A stretch of 64,000 bases of DNA, from the NCBI GenBank assembly GCA_947491985.1, contig CANLLR010000014.1, positions 1-64,000 on the forward strand, written 5' to 3'. This DNA is from Flavobacteriaceae bacterium (GTDB taxonomy: Bacteria; Bacteroidota; Bacteroidia; Flavobacteriales; Flavobacteriaceae). Shown piece by piece: positions 45,068 to 54,394 of the stretch; position 1 is the stretch's first letter; every line of letters starts with the position of its first letter. The notes under the pieces were generated by a model. That model ran no database searches and had not been told where the DNA came from. It saw nothing but the letters and a program-made list of their open reading frames with translations. A program made the translations under genes and the position numbers.

Positions 45068-46086
45068 TGGAAAATACAGAAAATAACGCAATCCCTTCTA
45101 ACGAAGAAACTTCGGGAGTTAATTTTCAATCCCGATTAGATTTAGCGCCTTTAAGCGAAGGTGTTGCCAAAATCAAAGCCGAATTAGAAACCGTAATTGT
45201 TGGTCAACACAAAATGATTGATCAACTTTTGGTAGCGTTTTTGTCGAACGGACATGTGCTTATCGAAGGTGTTCCAGGAGTGGCGAAAACCATCACGGCA
45301 AAAATTTTAGCAAAAACGCTTGCTATCGATTTTAGTCGGATTCAATTCACGCCCGATTTAATGCCATCGGATATTTTAGGAACTTCGGTTTTTGATTTGA
45401 AGAAATCGGAATTTGAATTCAAAAAAGGACCCATTTTCTCCAACCTCATTTTAATTGACGAAATCAATCGTGCGCCTGCCAAAACACAAGCGGCGCTATT
45501 TGAAGTAATGGAAGAACGTCAAATTACGATTGACGGAACGTGCTACGAACTCGAAAAACCATTTCTAGTTTTAGCGACGCAAAATCCGATTGAACAAGAA
45601 GGCACGTATCGTTTACCAGAAGCGCAATTGGACCGCTTTTTATTCAAAATAAATGTCGATTATCCTAATTTAAATGAAGAAATTGCCATCATACAAAGAG
45701 AGCATTTGCTTCAAGATCACGGTAAATTAGACCAAATTCAAACCATTCTATCTGGAGAAGAAATAAAAAAATTTCAAGATCTTGTCAAACAAATTATAGT
45801 AGAACAAAACCTTCTCGAATACATTGCCAAGTTGGTTGTAAACACGCGTGAGAATGCCTTTTTATATTTAGGTGCTTCGCCAAGAGCTTCGATTGCCATT
45901 TTAAACGCATCCAAAGGTTTTGCAGCGATTCGCGGTCGTGATTTTGTGACACCAGAAGATATTAAAGACGCTGCGATTCCGGTTTTACAACATCGTGTTA
46001 TCGTAACGCCAGAGCGTGAAATGGAAGGATTGACAAGTATCGAAATCATAAAACAAATTATCGAGAGCATCGAGATTCCAAGGTAA
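45067..46086 (+). CDS. MoxR-type AAA+ ATPase
   Basis: The 339-residue protein is a MoxR-family chaperone ATPase. Walker A is GVPGVAKT at 68-75. The Walker B region is ILIDEINRAPAKTQAALFEVMEERQITIDG, sensor 1 ATQNPIEQEGTYRLPEAQLDRFLFK, and arginine-finger and sensor 2 regions follow (GASPRASIAILNASKGFA). MoxR proteins act with vWA and DUF58 partners in assembly of envelope or metalloenzyme complexes. The DUF58 gene follows in 6 bases. Confidence 0.93.
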   Translation: MENTENNAIPSNEETSGVNFQSRLDLAPLSEGVAKIKAELETVIVGQHKMIDQLLVAFLSNGHVLIEGVPGVAKTITAKILAKTLAIDFSRIQFTPDLMPSDILGTSVFDLKKSEFEFKKGPIFSNLILIDEINRAPAKTQAALFEVMEERQITIDGTCYELEKPFLVLATQNPIEQEGTYRLPEAQLDRFLFKINVDYPNLNEEIAIIQREHLLQDHGKLDQIQTILSGEEIKKFQDLVKQIIVEQNLLEYIAKLVVNTRENAFLYLGASPRASIAILNASKGFAAIRGRDFVTPEDIKDAAIPVLQHRVIVTPEREMEGLTSIEIIKQIIESIEIPR

Positions 46087-46092
46087 ATTACC

Positions 46093-47424
46093 ATGAAAAC
46101 AGTCAAACAATTGTACATCAACAATTTCTTTTTCTATGCACTTATTGGTGTTATAGTGTTATTTTGTTTGGCATTTATGTTTCCAGAATTGTACAACGCT
46201 GTTTGGTATATATTGTTCGTATTAGTAGCTTTTTTTGGTTTGGATTTTGTCATTTTATTTGCAACAAAATCGGGTATCGAAGCCCAGCGAATTACTCCAG
46301 AAAAACTTTCCAATGGTGATGAAAATCCGATTGTGGTAACCATCAAAAACTATCATACTTTTACTGTTTTTGCCAAAGTAATTGATGAAATTCCACCGCA
46401 GTTTCAAATCCGAAATTTCAACATCACACGCAAAATAAAGAACGCTTCTACGGATGATTTTCAGTACTTTCTTCGTCCAACAGAACGAGGCGAATACCAT
46501 TTTGGACGCTTAAATATTTACATTTCGTCACCGTTACAGCTACTTTCTAGAAGGTATATTTTCAGTCAAGACGAAATGGTTCCTACTTATCCTTCGTATA
46601 TTCAATTAAGGAAATACGACTTGATAGCGTTTTCAAATAATTTGTTTCAATATGGAGTAAAAAAAATCAGACGAATTGGTCATACCATGGAGTTTGAGCA
46701 AATTAAAGAATATGTTCCAGGTGATGATATTCGGACGTTAAACTGGAAAGCTACAGCGAAAAAAAACGCCTTAATGGTGAACCAATTTCAAGACGAAAAA
46801 TCGCAAAACATATACATGGCAATCGACAAAGGAAGAACGATGAAAATGCCTTTCAACGGATTGAGTTTGCTCGATTATGCGATAAATGCAACGTTGGTTT
46901 TATCGAATGTCATTCTGAAAAAACAAGACAAAGCCGGAATGTTTTCGTTTTCTAAAAAAATTGAAAATCGCGTCGTTGCCGAAAAAAGAACGTCACAAAT
47001 GCAAAAAATTCTCGAAAATTTGTACAATATCAAAACCGATTTTTTCGAAAGTGATTACTCGCGTTTGTATGCCGATGTGAAGAAAAATATCAACCAACGC
47101 AGTTTGATTATCTTGTATACCAATTTTGAAACGCTCGACGGATTGCACCGACAATTGCCTTATTTAAAGGGAATTGCGAAAAGTCATTTGTTAGTTGTTG
47201 TGTTTTTTCAGAATACCGAATTAAATCAAATTTCGAATAAAAAAACCACTACCATTCAAGAAGTCTACGACAAAGTTATCGCTGAAAAATTTATTTTTGA
47301 GAAAAAACTAATCGTCAACGAACTTAAAAAATACGGGATCCATTCAGTTCTCACACAACCTGAAAATCTTACATTAGACACCATCAACAAGTATTTGGAA
47401 ATTAAGGCACGCGGAATTTTGTAA
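46093..47424 (+). CDS. DUF58 domain protein
   Basis: The 443-residue protein has two N-terminal membrane helices (FYALIGVIVLFCLAFMFPELYNAVWYILFVLVAFFGLDFVILFA), a beta domain (FQIRNFNITRKI, LRPTERGEYHFGRLNIY) and the DUF58 motif YVPGDDIRTLNWKATAKKNALMVNQFQDEKSQNIYMAID, next to a vWA-like domain (DYAINATLVLSNVIL). DUF58 and MoxR proteins are known functional partners. It closes the cluster. Confidence 0.92.
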   Translation: MKTVKQLYINNFFFYALIGVIVLFCLAFMFPELYNAVWYILFVLVAFFGLDFVILFATKSGIEAQRITPEKLSNGDENPIVVTIKNYHTFTVFAKVIDEIPPQFQIRNFNITRKIKNASTDDFQYFLRPTERGEYHFGRLNIYISSPLQLLSRRYIFSQDEMVPTYPSYIQLRKYDLIAFSNNLFQYGVKKIRRIGHTMEFEQIKEYVPGDDIRTLNWKATAKKNALMVNQFQDEKSQNIYMAIDKGRTMKMPFNGLSLLDYAINATLVLSNVILKKQDKAGMFSFSKKIENRVVAEKRTSQMQKILENLYNIKTDFFESDYSRLYADVKKNINQRSLIILYTNFETLDGLHRQLPYLKGIAKSHLLVVVFFQNTELNQISNKKTTTIQEVYDKVIAEKFIFEKKLIVNELKKYGIHSVLTQPENLTLDTINKYLEIKARGIL

Positions 47425-47429
47425 CTTTG
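47395..47429 (+). promoter_or_regulatory. Possible promoter for the SPOUT methyltransferase gene
   Basis: TAACTTTG at 47422-47429 matches TAnnTTTG, with TTG at 47395-47397 (spacer 24, one more than usual). It overlaps the end of the DUF58 gene. Confidence 0.4.
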
Positions 47430-47454
47430 ACCTTTTTCTATTTGAATTTTAGTT

Positions 47455-48261
47455 ATGAAACAAATCACTTCCGCCCAAAATCCCTACATTAAATCGTTGG
47501 TTTTACTTCAAGAAAAAGCCAAAGCACGAAAACAATCGGGCACTTTTTTAATTGAAGGAATGCGTGAAATTGAATTGGCACTGAAAGGCAAGTACGAAAT
47601 TGAAACGATTTTGTTTCTACCCGAATTGATTTCGAATAATCACCCGAGCGATAGCGAACTAGCGAAGCAAATAGCCAAATTAGCCAATAACCCTATTGAA
47701 ATCTCCAAAGAAGTCTATCAAAAACTCGCCTATCGCGACACCACAGAAGGTATTATCGCTGTTGCTAAAACAAAATCACTACAACTCGACGATTTAATTT
47801 TACCTGAAAATCCATTGTTATTAGTGATGGAAGCTATAGAAAAACCTGGAAATATTGGAGCTATGTTACGAACTTGCGACGCGGCTAAAATCGACGCGGT
47901 TATCATTGCCAATCCAAAAACTGATTTATACAATCCTAATATTGTGCGATCTAGCGTGGGATGCTTGTTTACCAATCAAATTGCAACGGGCAATACCGAA
48001 GAAGTAATATCGTTTTTAAATAAGAAAAATATTACTATATTTGGTGCCACATTACAGAATTCCCAGTTCTATCATTTGCAAAATTACACTACTGCTTCTG
48101 CATTGGTTGTTGGAACAGAAGCGACAGGATTATCTCAAGCTTGGCGCGACAACAAGGTGAAAAACATCATCATACCGATGCAAGGTGAAATCGATTCCAT
48201 GAACGTTTCAGTAGCTTCAGCCATTTTAATTTTTGAAGCCAAAAGACAAAGAGGATTTTAA
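47455..48261 (+). CDS. TrmH/SpoU-type RNA 2'-O-methyltransferase
   Basis: The 268-residue protein has an N-terminal substrate-binding domain (SLVLLQEKAKARKQSGTFLIEGMREIELAL) and a C-terminal SPOUT knot with motifs 1-3: EKPGNIGAMLRTCDAAKIDAVI, VVGTEATGLSQAW and IPMQGEIDSMNVSVASAI. It methylates a ribose in rRNA or tRNA, and the exact site cannot be told (RlmB-like). Residues 62-75 (NNHPSDSELAKQIA) are coded by DNA resembling the dispersed CACCCGAG repeat (see findings). Confidence 0.88.
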   Translation: MKQITSAQNPYIKSLVLLQEKAKARKQSGTFLIEGMREIELALKGKYEIETILFLPELISNNHPSDSELAKQIAKLANNPIEISKEVYQKLAYRDTTEGIIAVAKTKSLQLDDLILPENPLLLVMEAIEKPGNIGAMLRTCDAAKIDAVIIANPKTDLYNPNIVRSSVGCLFTNQIATGNTEEVISFLNKKNITIFGATLQNSQFYHLQNYTTASALVVGTEATGLSQAWRDNKVKNIIIPMQGEIDSMNVSVASAILIFEAKRQRGF

Positions 48262-48283
48262 CGTTTCAATGTAATTTAAAAAA

Positions 48284-49828
48284 ATGAAAAAAGTAGTATT
48301 CAAAGCCATTTCCTTATTTGCAACTTCTGTTGCTTTCGCCCAAATCTCAGAACCTCAATTAGACAACCTAGTCGAAAAAACACTCAGCACATTTAACGTT
48401 CCTGGAATAGCTGTTGCTATAGTCAAAGATGGTAAAATATTCATTTCCAAAGGATATGGCGTGGCCAACATCAAAACAAAACAAAAAGTAGATGGAAATA
48501 CTTTATTCGGAATTGCCTCGAACAGCAAATCATTTACTGCTGCAGCTTTAGCAATTTTGGTCGATGAAGGCAAACTAAATTGGGATGATAAAGTCATTAA
48601 GTACTTACCTGAATTTAAAATGTATAACGATTATGTTACAAATGAATTTACCATTCGCGATTTATTGACGCACAAAAGTGGACTCGGATTAGGTGCCGGT
48701 GATTTAATGATTTGGCCCGACAAACACAATTTTACTCCAAAAGACATTGTAAAAAACATTCAATATTTAAAGCCTGTCTCAGCTTTTAGAACCAAATACG
48801 ATTACGACAATTTATTGTATGTTATTGCAGGTGAAGTCATCGAAAAAGTATCTGGAAAATCATGGTGCGATTTTGTAGAAAAGCGTTTGATGCAACCTAT
48901 CGGAATGAAAAAAAGCGCCGCTGCATGGTCACGTTTAAAAGATACATCCAATACTATTGTTCCTCACGTTCCTACAGATGGAAAATTAGAAGTGATTTCG
49001 CGTTATACCAATTCCATTTTTGATGCTGCAGCTGGACTTTATGCCAGCACTAATGAGTTAAGCAATTGGCTGATTGTTCAAATGAACAAAGGAAAATATG
49101 GAGACAAGCAACAGCTTTTTAGTGAAAAACAGCACAAAGAAATGTGGACACCACAAACGTTGCTTCCCAACAGAAATAGTTTTCCGTATAAAAGTAATTT
49201 CAGAACCTATGGTTTGGGTTGGCAACTGACTGATTTGAACGGATATTTGATGGTTTCACATACAGGTGGTTTAGACGGAATTGTAACGCAAACCATTATG
49301 ATTCCTAAATTGCAACTTGGAATTATTGTATTAACAAACCAACAAAATGGGGCCGCTTTTTATACGGTATCAAATACTATTCTAGATTCGTATTTGGGTT
49401 TGCCCTATTTTGATCATCTTGCCAATTTGAGTAAAGATCGAAAAGAAAAAGAAGACGATGCCGATAAAATTACCGATGAAGTTTGGGAAACGGTGGCGAA
49501 AAACGCCAAAAATAAAGCGATTAAAATAGACATTCAAAAATACGTTGGTAGCTACAAAGACAAATGGTTTGGTGACATTACCATTTTTGAAAAGAAAGGA
49601 AAATTATTTTTCACATCAGCACGTTCTCCTCGATTAACTGGCGAAATATTTTACTACAAAGACCAAAATTTTGTAGTTAAATGGAACGTTCGGAGTTTTC
49701 ACGCCGACGCTCACTTGTTCTTTAATTTCGATGCAAACGGAAACGTAAATCAATTAAAAATGAAAGCTATTTCGCCATTGACTGACTTTAGTTATGACTT
49801 TCACGATTTGGATTTTACCAAATTCTAA
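48284..49828 (+). CDS. Serine hydrolase, class C beta-lactamase / D-aminopeptidase fold
   Basis: The 514-residue protein has a signal peptide (KAISLFATSVAFAQ). The penicillin-binding fold shows Ser79-x-x-Lys82 (ASNSKSF), Tyr174-x-Asn176 (YDN) and His326-Thr-Gly-Gly (SHTGGLDG). The C-terminal part from about 415 (QKYVGSYKDKWFGDITIFEKKGKLFFTS) is a DUF3471-type domain. Such proteins are esterases or peptidases rather than resistance enzymes in most cases, and the substrate is unknown. It is probably periplasmic. Confidence 0.88.
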   Translation: MKKVVFKAISLFATSVAFAQISEPQLDNLVEKTLSTFNVPGIAVAIVKDGKIFISKGYGVANIKTKQKVDGNTLFGIASNSKSFTAAALAILVDEGKLNWDDKVIKYLPEFKMYNDYVTNEFTIRDLLTHKSGLGLGAGDLMIWPDKHNFTPKDIVKNIQYLKPVSAFRTKYDYDNLLYVIAGEVIEKVSGKSWCDFVEKRLMQPIGMKKSAAAWSRLKDTSNTIVPHVPTDGKLEVISRYTNSIFDAAAGLYASTNELSNWLIVQMNKGKYGDKQQLFSEKQHKEMWTPQTLLPNRNSFPYKSNFRTYGLGWQLTDLNGYLMVSHTGGLDGIVTQTIMIPKLQLGIIVLTNQQNGAAFYTVSNTILDSYLGLPYFDHLANLSKDRKEKEDDADKITDEVWETVAKNAKNKAIKIDIQKYVGSYKDKWFGDITIFEKKGKLFFTSARSPRLTGEIFYYKDQNFVVKWNVRSFHADAHLFFNFDANGNVNQLKMKAISPLTDFSYDFHDLDFTKF

Positions 49829-49942
49829 AAAATTTCAAATTTCAAAAGCATCCAAATTCTAAAATAATAAAAATTAGAATTTGTTTTTTTTTATAGGAGT
49901 TTCAATAATATTTCTTATTTTTAGCTAATTGAAGAATTGACT

Positions 49943-52162
49943 ATGATTGCTGTTAATTTAGAGGAAGAAAAAAAAGCACTTGCTAGAGAATACAAAGAAT
50001 TACTTCGTATTAGTTACCAAACACTTTCCGATGCGGATAAGAAACTCATCCGTAAGGCATTTGACCTTGCCGTAGATGCCCATAAAGACCAACGTCGAAA
50101 ATCGGGTGAAGCTTATATTTTTCATCCCATTGGAGTAGCAAAAATAGTAGCTTCTGAAATTGGATTAGGTGCCACCGGAATTGCTGCAGCTCTATTGCAC
50201 GATGTAGTAGAAGATACTCCAATTACCATTGAAGATTTAGAGAAAAAGTTCGGTCTAAAAATTGCGATGTTGGTGGAAGGATTGACTAAAATTTCTCAAG
50301 TCAAAAAAGACATGAACATTTCAATGCAAGCGGAAAATTTCCGTAAAATGCTATTAACGTTGAACGATGATGTTCGGGTAATTTTGATTAAAATCGCCGA
50401 TCGCTTGCACAACATGCAAACCATGGATTCGATGCCCGATTACAAACAAGTAAAGATTGCTTCTGAAACCTTATATATTTACGCACCTCTTGCCCATCGA
50501 TTGGGATTGTATAACATCAAAACTAAGTTAGAAGACTTAGGATTAAAATATACTGAACCATCGATTTATAATGATATTATTAGTAAAATAAAAGAAACCA
50601 AAGAAGAACAAGACGAATACATTAAATTAGTTTCGGATGTACTAAAAAAATCACTCAACGAAGAAGGTCTAGATTATATAATTAAAGGAAGACCAAAATC
50701 GATTTATTCAATTCGACGAAAAATGGCCGCGCAAAATGTCACTTTTGATGAAGTGTACGACAAATTTGCATTGCGAATCATATATAAATCTACTTTACAT
50801 GACGAAAAATTCGTTGCTTGGAAAATTTATTCCGTAGTTACCGATCATTACCGTCCAAGTCCGAGTCGTTTACGCGATTGGATTTCGTCACCTAAGTCAA
50901 CTGGTTACGAAGCATTACACATCACAGTTATGGGTCCGAAAGGTCGCTGGGTAGAAATTCAAGTCCGTAGCGAACGTATGGACGAAATTGCCGAAAAAGG
51001 CTACGCAGCTCACTATAAATACAAACAAGGTGGCGATGAAGAAAGCGGTTTGGATGTTTGGCTCAATTTGTTAAAAGAAGCCTTAGAAAATTCGGAAACC
51101 AACGCCGTGGATTTTGTCGAAGATTTCAAAATGAACTTGTATGCCAAAGAAATCTTTGTTTTTACTCCGAAAGGAGAAATAAAATCGCTTCCAAAAGGTG
51201 CTACATCGCTCGATTTTGCGTTTAGCATTCACTCCGAAGTTGGAGTCAAAACTCGTGGAACAAGAGTGAACGGCCGATTAGTTCCTTTAAATTATGAACT
51301 AAAAAGTGGCGATCAAATTGAAGTCATTACTTCGGTTAATCAAAAGCCAACCATTAATTGGCTCGATTATGTAACCACATCACGCGCCAAAAATAAAATC
51401 AGAAACGTTCTTAATGAGAATACCAAAAAAATTGCAGAAGATGGTCGCGAGCTTTTGACACGTAAATTAAAACACCTCAAAATTACCTTAAACGAGACCG
51501 TTATTAATGAGTTAGTCAACTTCTTTAAGTTAAAAACTAGTTTAGATTTATTTTATAGAGTAGGAATTGGCTCAATTGAAAACCAACAATTGAAAGACTT
51601 TGCAGCGCAAAAAAGCAATACGTTAATCAATTTCTTTAAAAACAAAATCAAACGCTCACCAAGCAGCCAACCTGATGAAATCAACAAACAAGAATTAAGT
51701 AGCAATTACGATTTATTAGTTTTTGGTGCCGAACAAGATCGATTGGATTACAAACTATCGACCTGTTGTAATCCAATTCCAGGTGACGAAGTTTTTGGTT
51801 TTGTGACAATTAACGAAGGTATAAAAGTGCATAAAAGAGATTGTCCTAACGCCATCGCTATGCAATCCAATTACGCCTATCGCATCATGATTGCCAAATG
51901 GATCGATTCGTCACAACAAGAATTCAAAGCAATCCTAAAAATCACCGGAATGGATGCTATGGGATTGACCAACGAATTGACGAAGGTGATTTCAAACAAT
52001 ATGCACGTAAATATTCAGAGTATTTCCTTGAGTGGTGAAGCTGGAATCTTTAACGGACAAGTAATAGTAGTGGTACAAAATAGTAACATCCTTAAAAAGC
52101 TTATCGATAACATTAAAAAAATCGACGGTGTGGATAAGGTGACACGTGTTTATACCAATTAA
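49943..52162 (+). CDS. RelA/SpoT-family (p)ppGpp synthetase/hydrolase
   Basis: The 739-residue protein starts from ATG 49943. The N-terminal HD hydrolase domain has RRKSGEAYIFHPIGVAKIV, LLHDVVEDTP and KIADRLHNMQTMDS. The synthetase domain has KGRPKSIYSIRRKM, DKFALRIIY and SPKSTGYEALHITVMGP. A TGS domain (KEIFVFTPKGEIKSLPKGATSLDFAFSIHSEVG), a zinc-finger-like region (STCCNPIPGDEVFGF) and a C-terminal ACT domain follow. Both HD residues and synthetase residues look intact, so it is a bifunctional stringent-response enzyme. The adjacent Fur-type gene follows at 217 bases. Confidence 0.94.
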   Translation: MIAVNLEEEKKALAREYKELLRISYQTLSDADKKLIRKAFDLAVDAHKDQRRKSGEAYIFHPIGVAKIVASEIGLGATGIAAALLHDVVEDTPITIEDLEKKFGLKIAMLVEGLTKISQVKKDMNISMQAENFRKMLLTLNDDVRVILIKIADRLHNMQTMDSMPDYKQVKIASETLYIYAPLAHRLGLYNIKTKLEDLGLKYTEPSIYNDIISKIKETKEEQDEYIKLVSDVLKKSLNEEGLDYIIKGRPKSIYSIRRKMAAQNVTFDEVYDKFALRIIYKSTLHDEKFVAWKIYSVVTDHYRPSPSRLRDWISSPKSTGYEALHITVMGPKGRWVEIQVRSERMDEIAEKGYAAHYKYKQGGDEESGLDVWLNLLKEALENSETNAVDFVEDFKMNLYAKEIFVFTPKGEIKSLPKGATSLDFAFSIHSEVGVKTRGTRVNGRLVPLNYELKSGDQIEVITSVNQKPTINWLDYVTTSRAKNKIRNVLNENTKKIAEDGRELLTRKLKHLKITLNETVINELVNFFKLKTSLDLFYRVGIGSIENQQLKDFAAQKSNTLINFFKNKIKRSPSSQPDEINKQELSSNYDLLVFGAEQDRLDYKLSTCCNPIPGDEVFGFVTINEGIKVHKRDCPNAIAMQSNYAYRIMIAKWIDSSQQEFKAILKITGMDAMGLTNELTKVISNNMHVNIQSISLSGEAGIFNGQVIVVVQNSNILKKLIDNIKKIDGVDKVTRVYTN

Positions 52163-52173
52163 TGTAACAATCT

Positions 52174-52291
52174 TCCGATTATTAGATTATTGGATTGTTT
52201 CTTAAAAATAAGTAATTTCAAATCAGCTCCAGAATGCAGATACATGAGAATCAATCGAAAATTCGAACAATATAACGATCCAATAATCGGA
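52174..52291. repeat. Long imperfect inverted repeat between the RelA/SpoT and Fur-family genes
   Basis: The left arm begins TCCGATTATTAGAT (52174-52187). The right arm ends ATCCAATAATCGGA (52278-52291). Pairing extends over about 25 bases with several mismatches and a loop of about 70. It could be a transcriptional hairpin or another short mobile repeat. It is followed by a short AT-rich stretch. Confidence 0.5.
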
Positions 52292-52365
52292 TAAAAGTCA
52301 ATAACCCGTTTATAACTTATCCCAAAATTTTGGAACGAAACTTTTCTTCTTCAAAACAAAAAAAT

Positions 52366-52373
52366 TACCTTTG
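52366..52373 (+). promoter_or_regulatory. -7 box for the Fur-family gene, possible leaderless transcript
   Basis: TACCTTTG is an exact TAnnTTTG box and ends 6 bases before the ATG at 52380. Transcription would begin at or within a base or two of the start codon. A proper TTG element was not seen at the standard distance. Confidence 0.5.
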
Positions 52374-52379
52374 CCAAAT

Positions 52380-52832
52380 ATGACACTAATTGCAACCGAT
52401 AATAACAAAAATCAAGAAACCGTAAAGAACGTTTTTACCGCGTATCTTGAAAACAAAGGCCATCGTAAAACGCCTGAACGCTATTCTATATTGCAAGAAA
52501 TTTACAACAGCGAAGAACATTTTGATATCGAAAATTTGTATCTCAAAATGAAAAATAAAAACTACCGCGTTTCTCGAGCCACCTTGTACAATACCATAGA
52601 ATTGCTTTTGGATTGCGGATTAGTGCGCAAACATCAATTTGGTCAAAACCAAGCACATTACGAAAAATCGTATTTCGACAAACAGCACGATCACATCATT
52701 ATGACCGATACCGGGGAAGTCATCGAGTTTTGCGATCCGCGAATTCAAACCATAAAACAAACTATTGAAGATATTTTTGGGATAGAAATACACAATCATT
52801 CGTTGTATTTTTATGCTACTAAAAAAGAGTAA
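52380..52832 (+). CDS. Fur-family transcriptional regulator
   Basis: The 150-residue protein from ATG 52380 has the winged-helix part ([68 protein letters not shown]) and the dimerisation part ([47 protein letters not shown]). The first CxxC pair used for structural zinc in many Fur proteins is replaced by MTDT and only one Cys remains in FCDP, so metal binding may rest on the HDH and later His. Whether it senses iron, zinc or peroxide cannot be told. Confidence 0.88.
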   Translation: MTLIATDNNKNQETVKNVFTAYLENKGHRKTPERYSILQEIYNSEEHFDIENLYLKMKNKNYRVSRATLYNTIELLLDCGLVRKHQFGQNQAHYEKSYFDKQHDHIIMTDTGEVIEFCDPRIQTIKQTIEDIFGIEIHNHSLYFYATKKE

Positions 52833-52908
52833 TTTGGTTATTTGAAGAATAGACCTACAAATTACTAAATTAACTAATAATCCAAACAAATAACCAAATT
52901 GACAAATA

Positions 52909-52954
52909 ACCACCCGAGGCGGAGCCAAACTTTATGGAGCGCAGCGGAATAAAA
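52909..52954. repeat. Dispersed CACCCGAGGC element, copy 1
   Basis: The sequence ACCACCCGAGGCGGAGCC, then AAAC, TTTATGGAGCGCAGCGGAATAAAA. It lies directly upstream of purA and aligns over about 46 bases with 61943-61989, sharing ACCACCCGAGGC, AACT and GCGNAGCGGA. Confidence 0.55.
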
Positions 52955-52967
52955 TTAACAACAAAAA

Positions 52968-54239
52968 ATGACCGTAGATTTACTACTCGGATTACAATGG
53001 GGTGACGAAGGAAAAGGAAAAATCGTCGACGTTTTAACTTCAAAATACGATATTATTGCTCGTTTTCAAGGCGGACCAAATGCTGGACATACGTTAGAAT
53101 TTGACGGGATAAAACACGTTTTGCGTACGATTCCATCCGGAATTTTTCATGAGAATAATATTAACGTTATTGGAAACGGCGTGGTAATTGATCCTGTAGT
53201 TTTTAAATCGGAAATCGATGGATTAGCCAAATTCAATCTCGATTTAAAATCGAAATTAATCATTTCTAGAAAAGCGCACATTATATTACCTACACACCGT
53301 TTGCTTGATGCCGCTTCAGAAGCTTCAAAAGGAAAAGCCAAAATTGGTTCCACTTTAAAAGGAATTGGACCTACGTATATGGACAAAACAGGTCGGAATG
53401 GAATACGTGTTGGCGATATCGAATTAGCCGATTTTAAAGAAAAATACCGAGCTCTTGCGAATAAACATGAAGAACTGATCAAATTCTACTACGTGAATAT
53501 TGAATACGATTTAGCCGAATTAGAGAAAGAATTTTTTGAGGCGATTGAAGATTTGAAAAAACTTGATTTTATAGATAGTGAAGAATATTTAGCACAAGCA
53601 CAAAAAGCTGGAAAATCAATTCTTTGTGAAGGAGCACAGGGTTCTTTGTTGGATGTTGATTTCGGAACGTATCCTTTTGTTACGTCTTCCAACACAACCG
53701 CAGCCGGAGCTTGTACAGGTCTCGGAATTGCACCAAACAAAATCAAAGAAGTATACGGAATATTCAAAGCCTACACTACACGTGTGGGTTCTGGACCTTT
53801 TCCGACTGAAGATTTTGAAGAAGCAGGTGACATGATGGCAAGTGTGGGTAACGAATTTGGTTCGGTTACAGGAAGAAAAAGACGTTGCGGTTGGCTCGAT
53901 TTAGTAGCATTGAAATATGCAATTCAAGTCAATGGTGTTACCCAGTTAATGATGATGAAAGGCGATGTATTATCAGGATTTGAAACCTTAAAAGTATGTA
54001 CTTCTTATAACTATAAAGGTAAAGAAATTCACCATCTTCCATACAATATTGAAGAAGAAAACGTAACGCCAATTTACACCGAGTGTAAAGGCTGGAAAGC
54101 CGATTTAACAGGTTTAACAACCTATGAAAGTTTACCAGCCGAATTAAAAAGTTATATCGAATTCATTGAAAAAGAAGTCGAAGTACCTATCAAAATTGTA
54201 TCGGTTGGGCCTGATAGAAAGCAAACTATTTTAAAATAA
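52968..54239 (+). CDS. purA: Adenylosuccinate synthetase
   Basis: It makes adenylosuccinate from IMP, GTP and aspartate in AMP synthesis. The 423 residues are normal. The P-loop is LLGLQWGDEGKGKIVD, with RFQGGPNAGHT, GIGPTYMDKTGRNGIR, LCEGAQGSLLDVDFGTYPFVTSSNTTAAG, TRVGSGPFPTE and GRKRRCGWLDLVAL. Ends in VSVGPDRKQTILK. A strong terminator follows. Confidence 0.97.
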   Translation: MTVDLLLGLQWGDEGKGKIVDVLTSKYDIIARFQGGPNAGHTLEFDGIKHVLRTIPSGIFHENNINVIGNGVVIDPVVFKSEIDGLAKFNLDLKSKLIISRKAHIILPTHRLLDAASEASKGKAKIGSTLKGIGPTYMDKTGRNGIRVGDIELADFKEKYRALANKHEELIKFYYVNIEYDLAELEKEFFEAIEDLKKLDFIDSEEYLAQAQKAGKSILCEGAQGSLLDVDFGTYPFVTSSNTTAAGACTGLGIAPNKIKEVYGIFKAYTTRVGSGPFPTEDFEEAGDMMASVGNEFGSVTGRKRRCGWLDLVALKYAIQVNGVTQLMMMKGDVLSGFETLKVCTSYNYKGKEIHHLPYNIEEENVTPIYTECKGWKADLTGLTTYESLPAELKSYIEFIEKEVEVPIKIVSVGPDRKQTILK

Positions 54240-54260
54240 TTTCTTTAAAATTTCACCTAT

Positions 54261-54295
54261 AAAAAATCCCTTTCTTTTCAAAGGGATTTTTTTGT
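54261..54295 (+). terminator. Rho-independent terminator after purA
   Basis: A perfect 13-bp stem, AAAAAATCCCTTT (54261-54273) with AAAGGGATTTTTT (54280-54292), has a 6-base loop and continuing T. Confidence 0.9.
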
Positions 54296-54369
54296 CTTTA
54301 TTCTATCTTCTTTTCTCTTTTCTCCTTATAAATATTTCATAATTAAAATCAACCTTTACTCAAAATACT

Positions 54370-54377
54370 TAAATTTG
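54370..54377 (+). promoter_or_regulatory. -7 box for the OstA-like gene
   Basis: TAAATTTG matches TAnnTTTG and ends 17 bases before the TTG start at 54395, which supports that start. No TTG is found at standard spacing. Confidence 0.45.
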
Positions 54378-54394
54378 AACCAAAATTAACTCTT

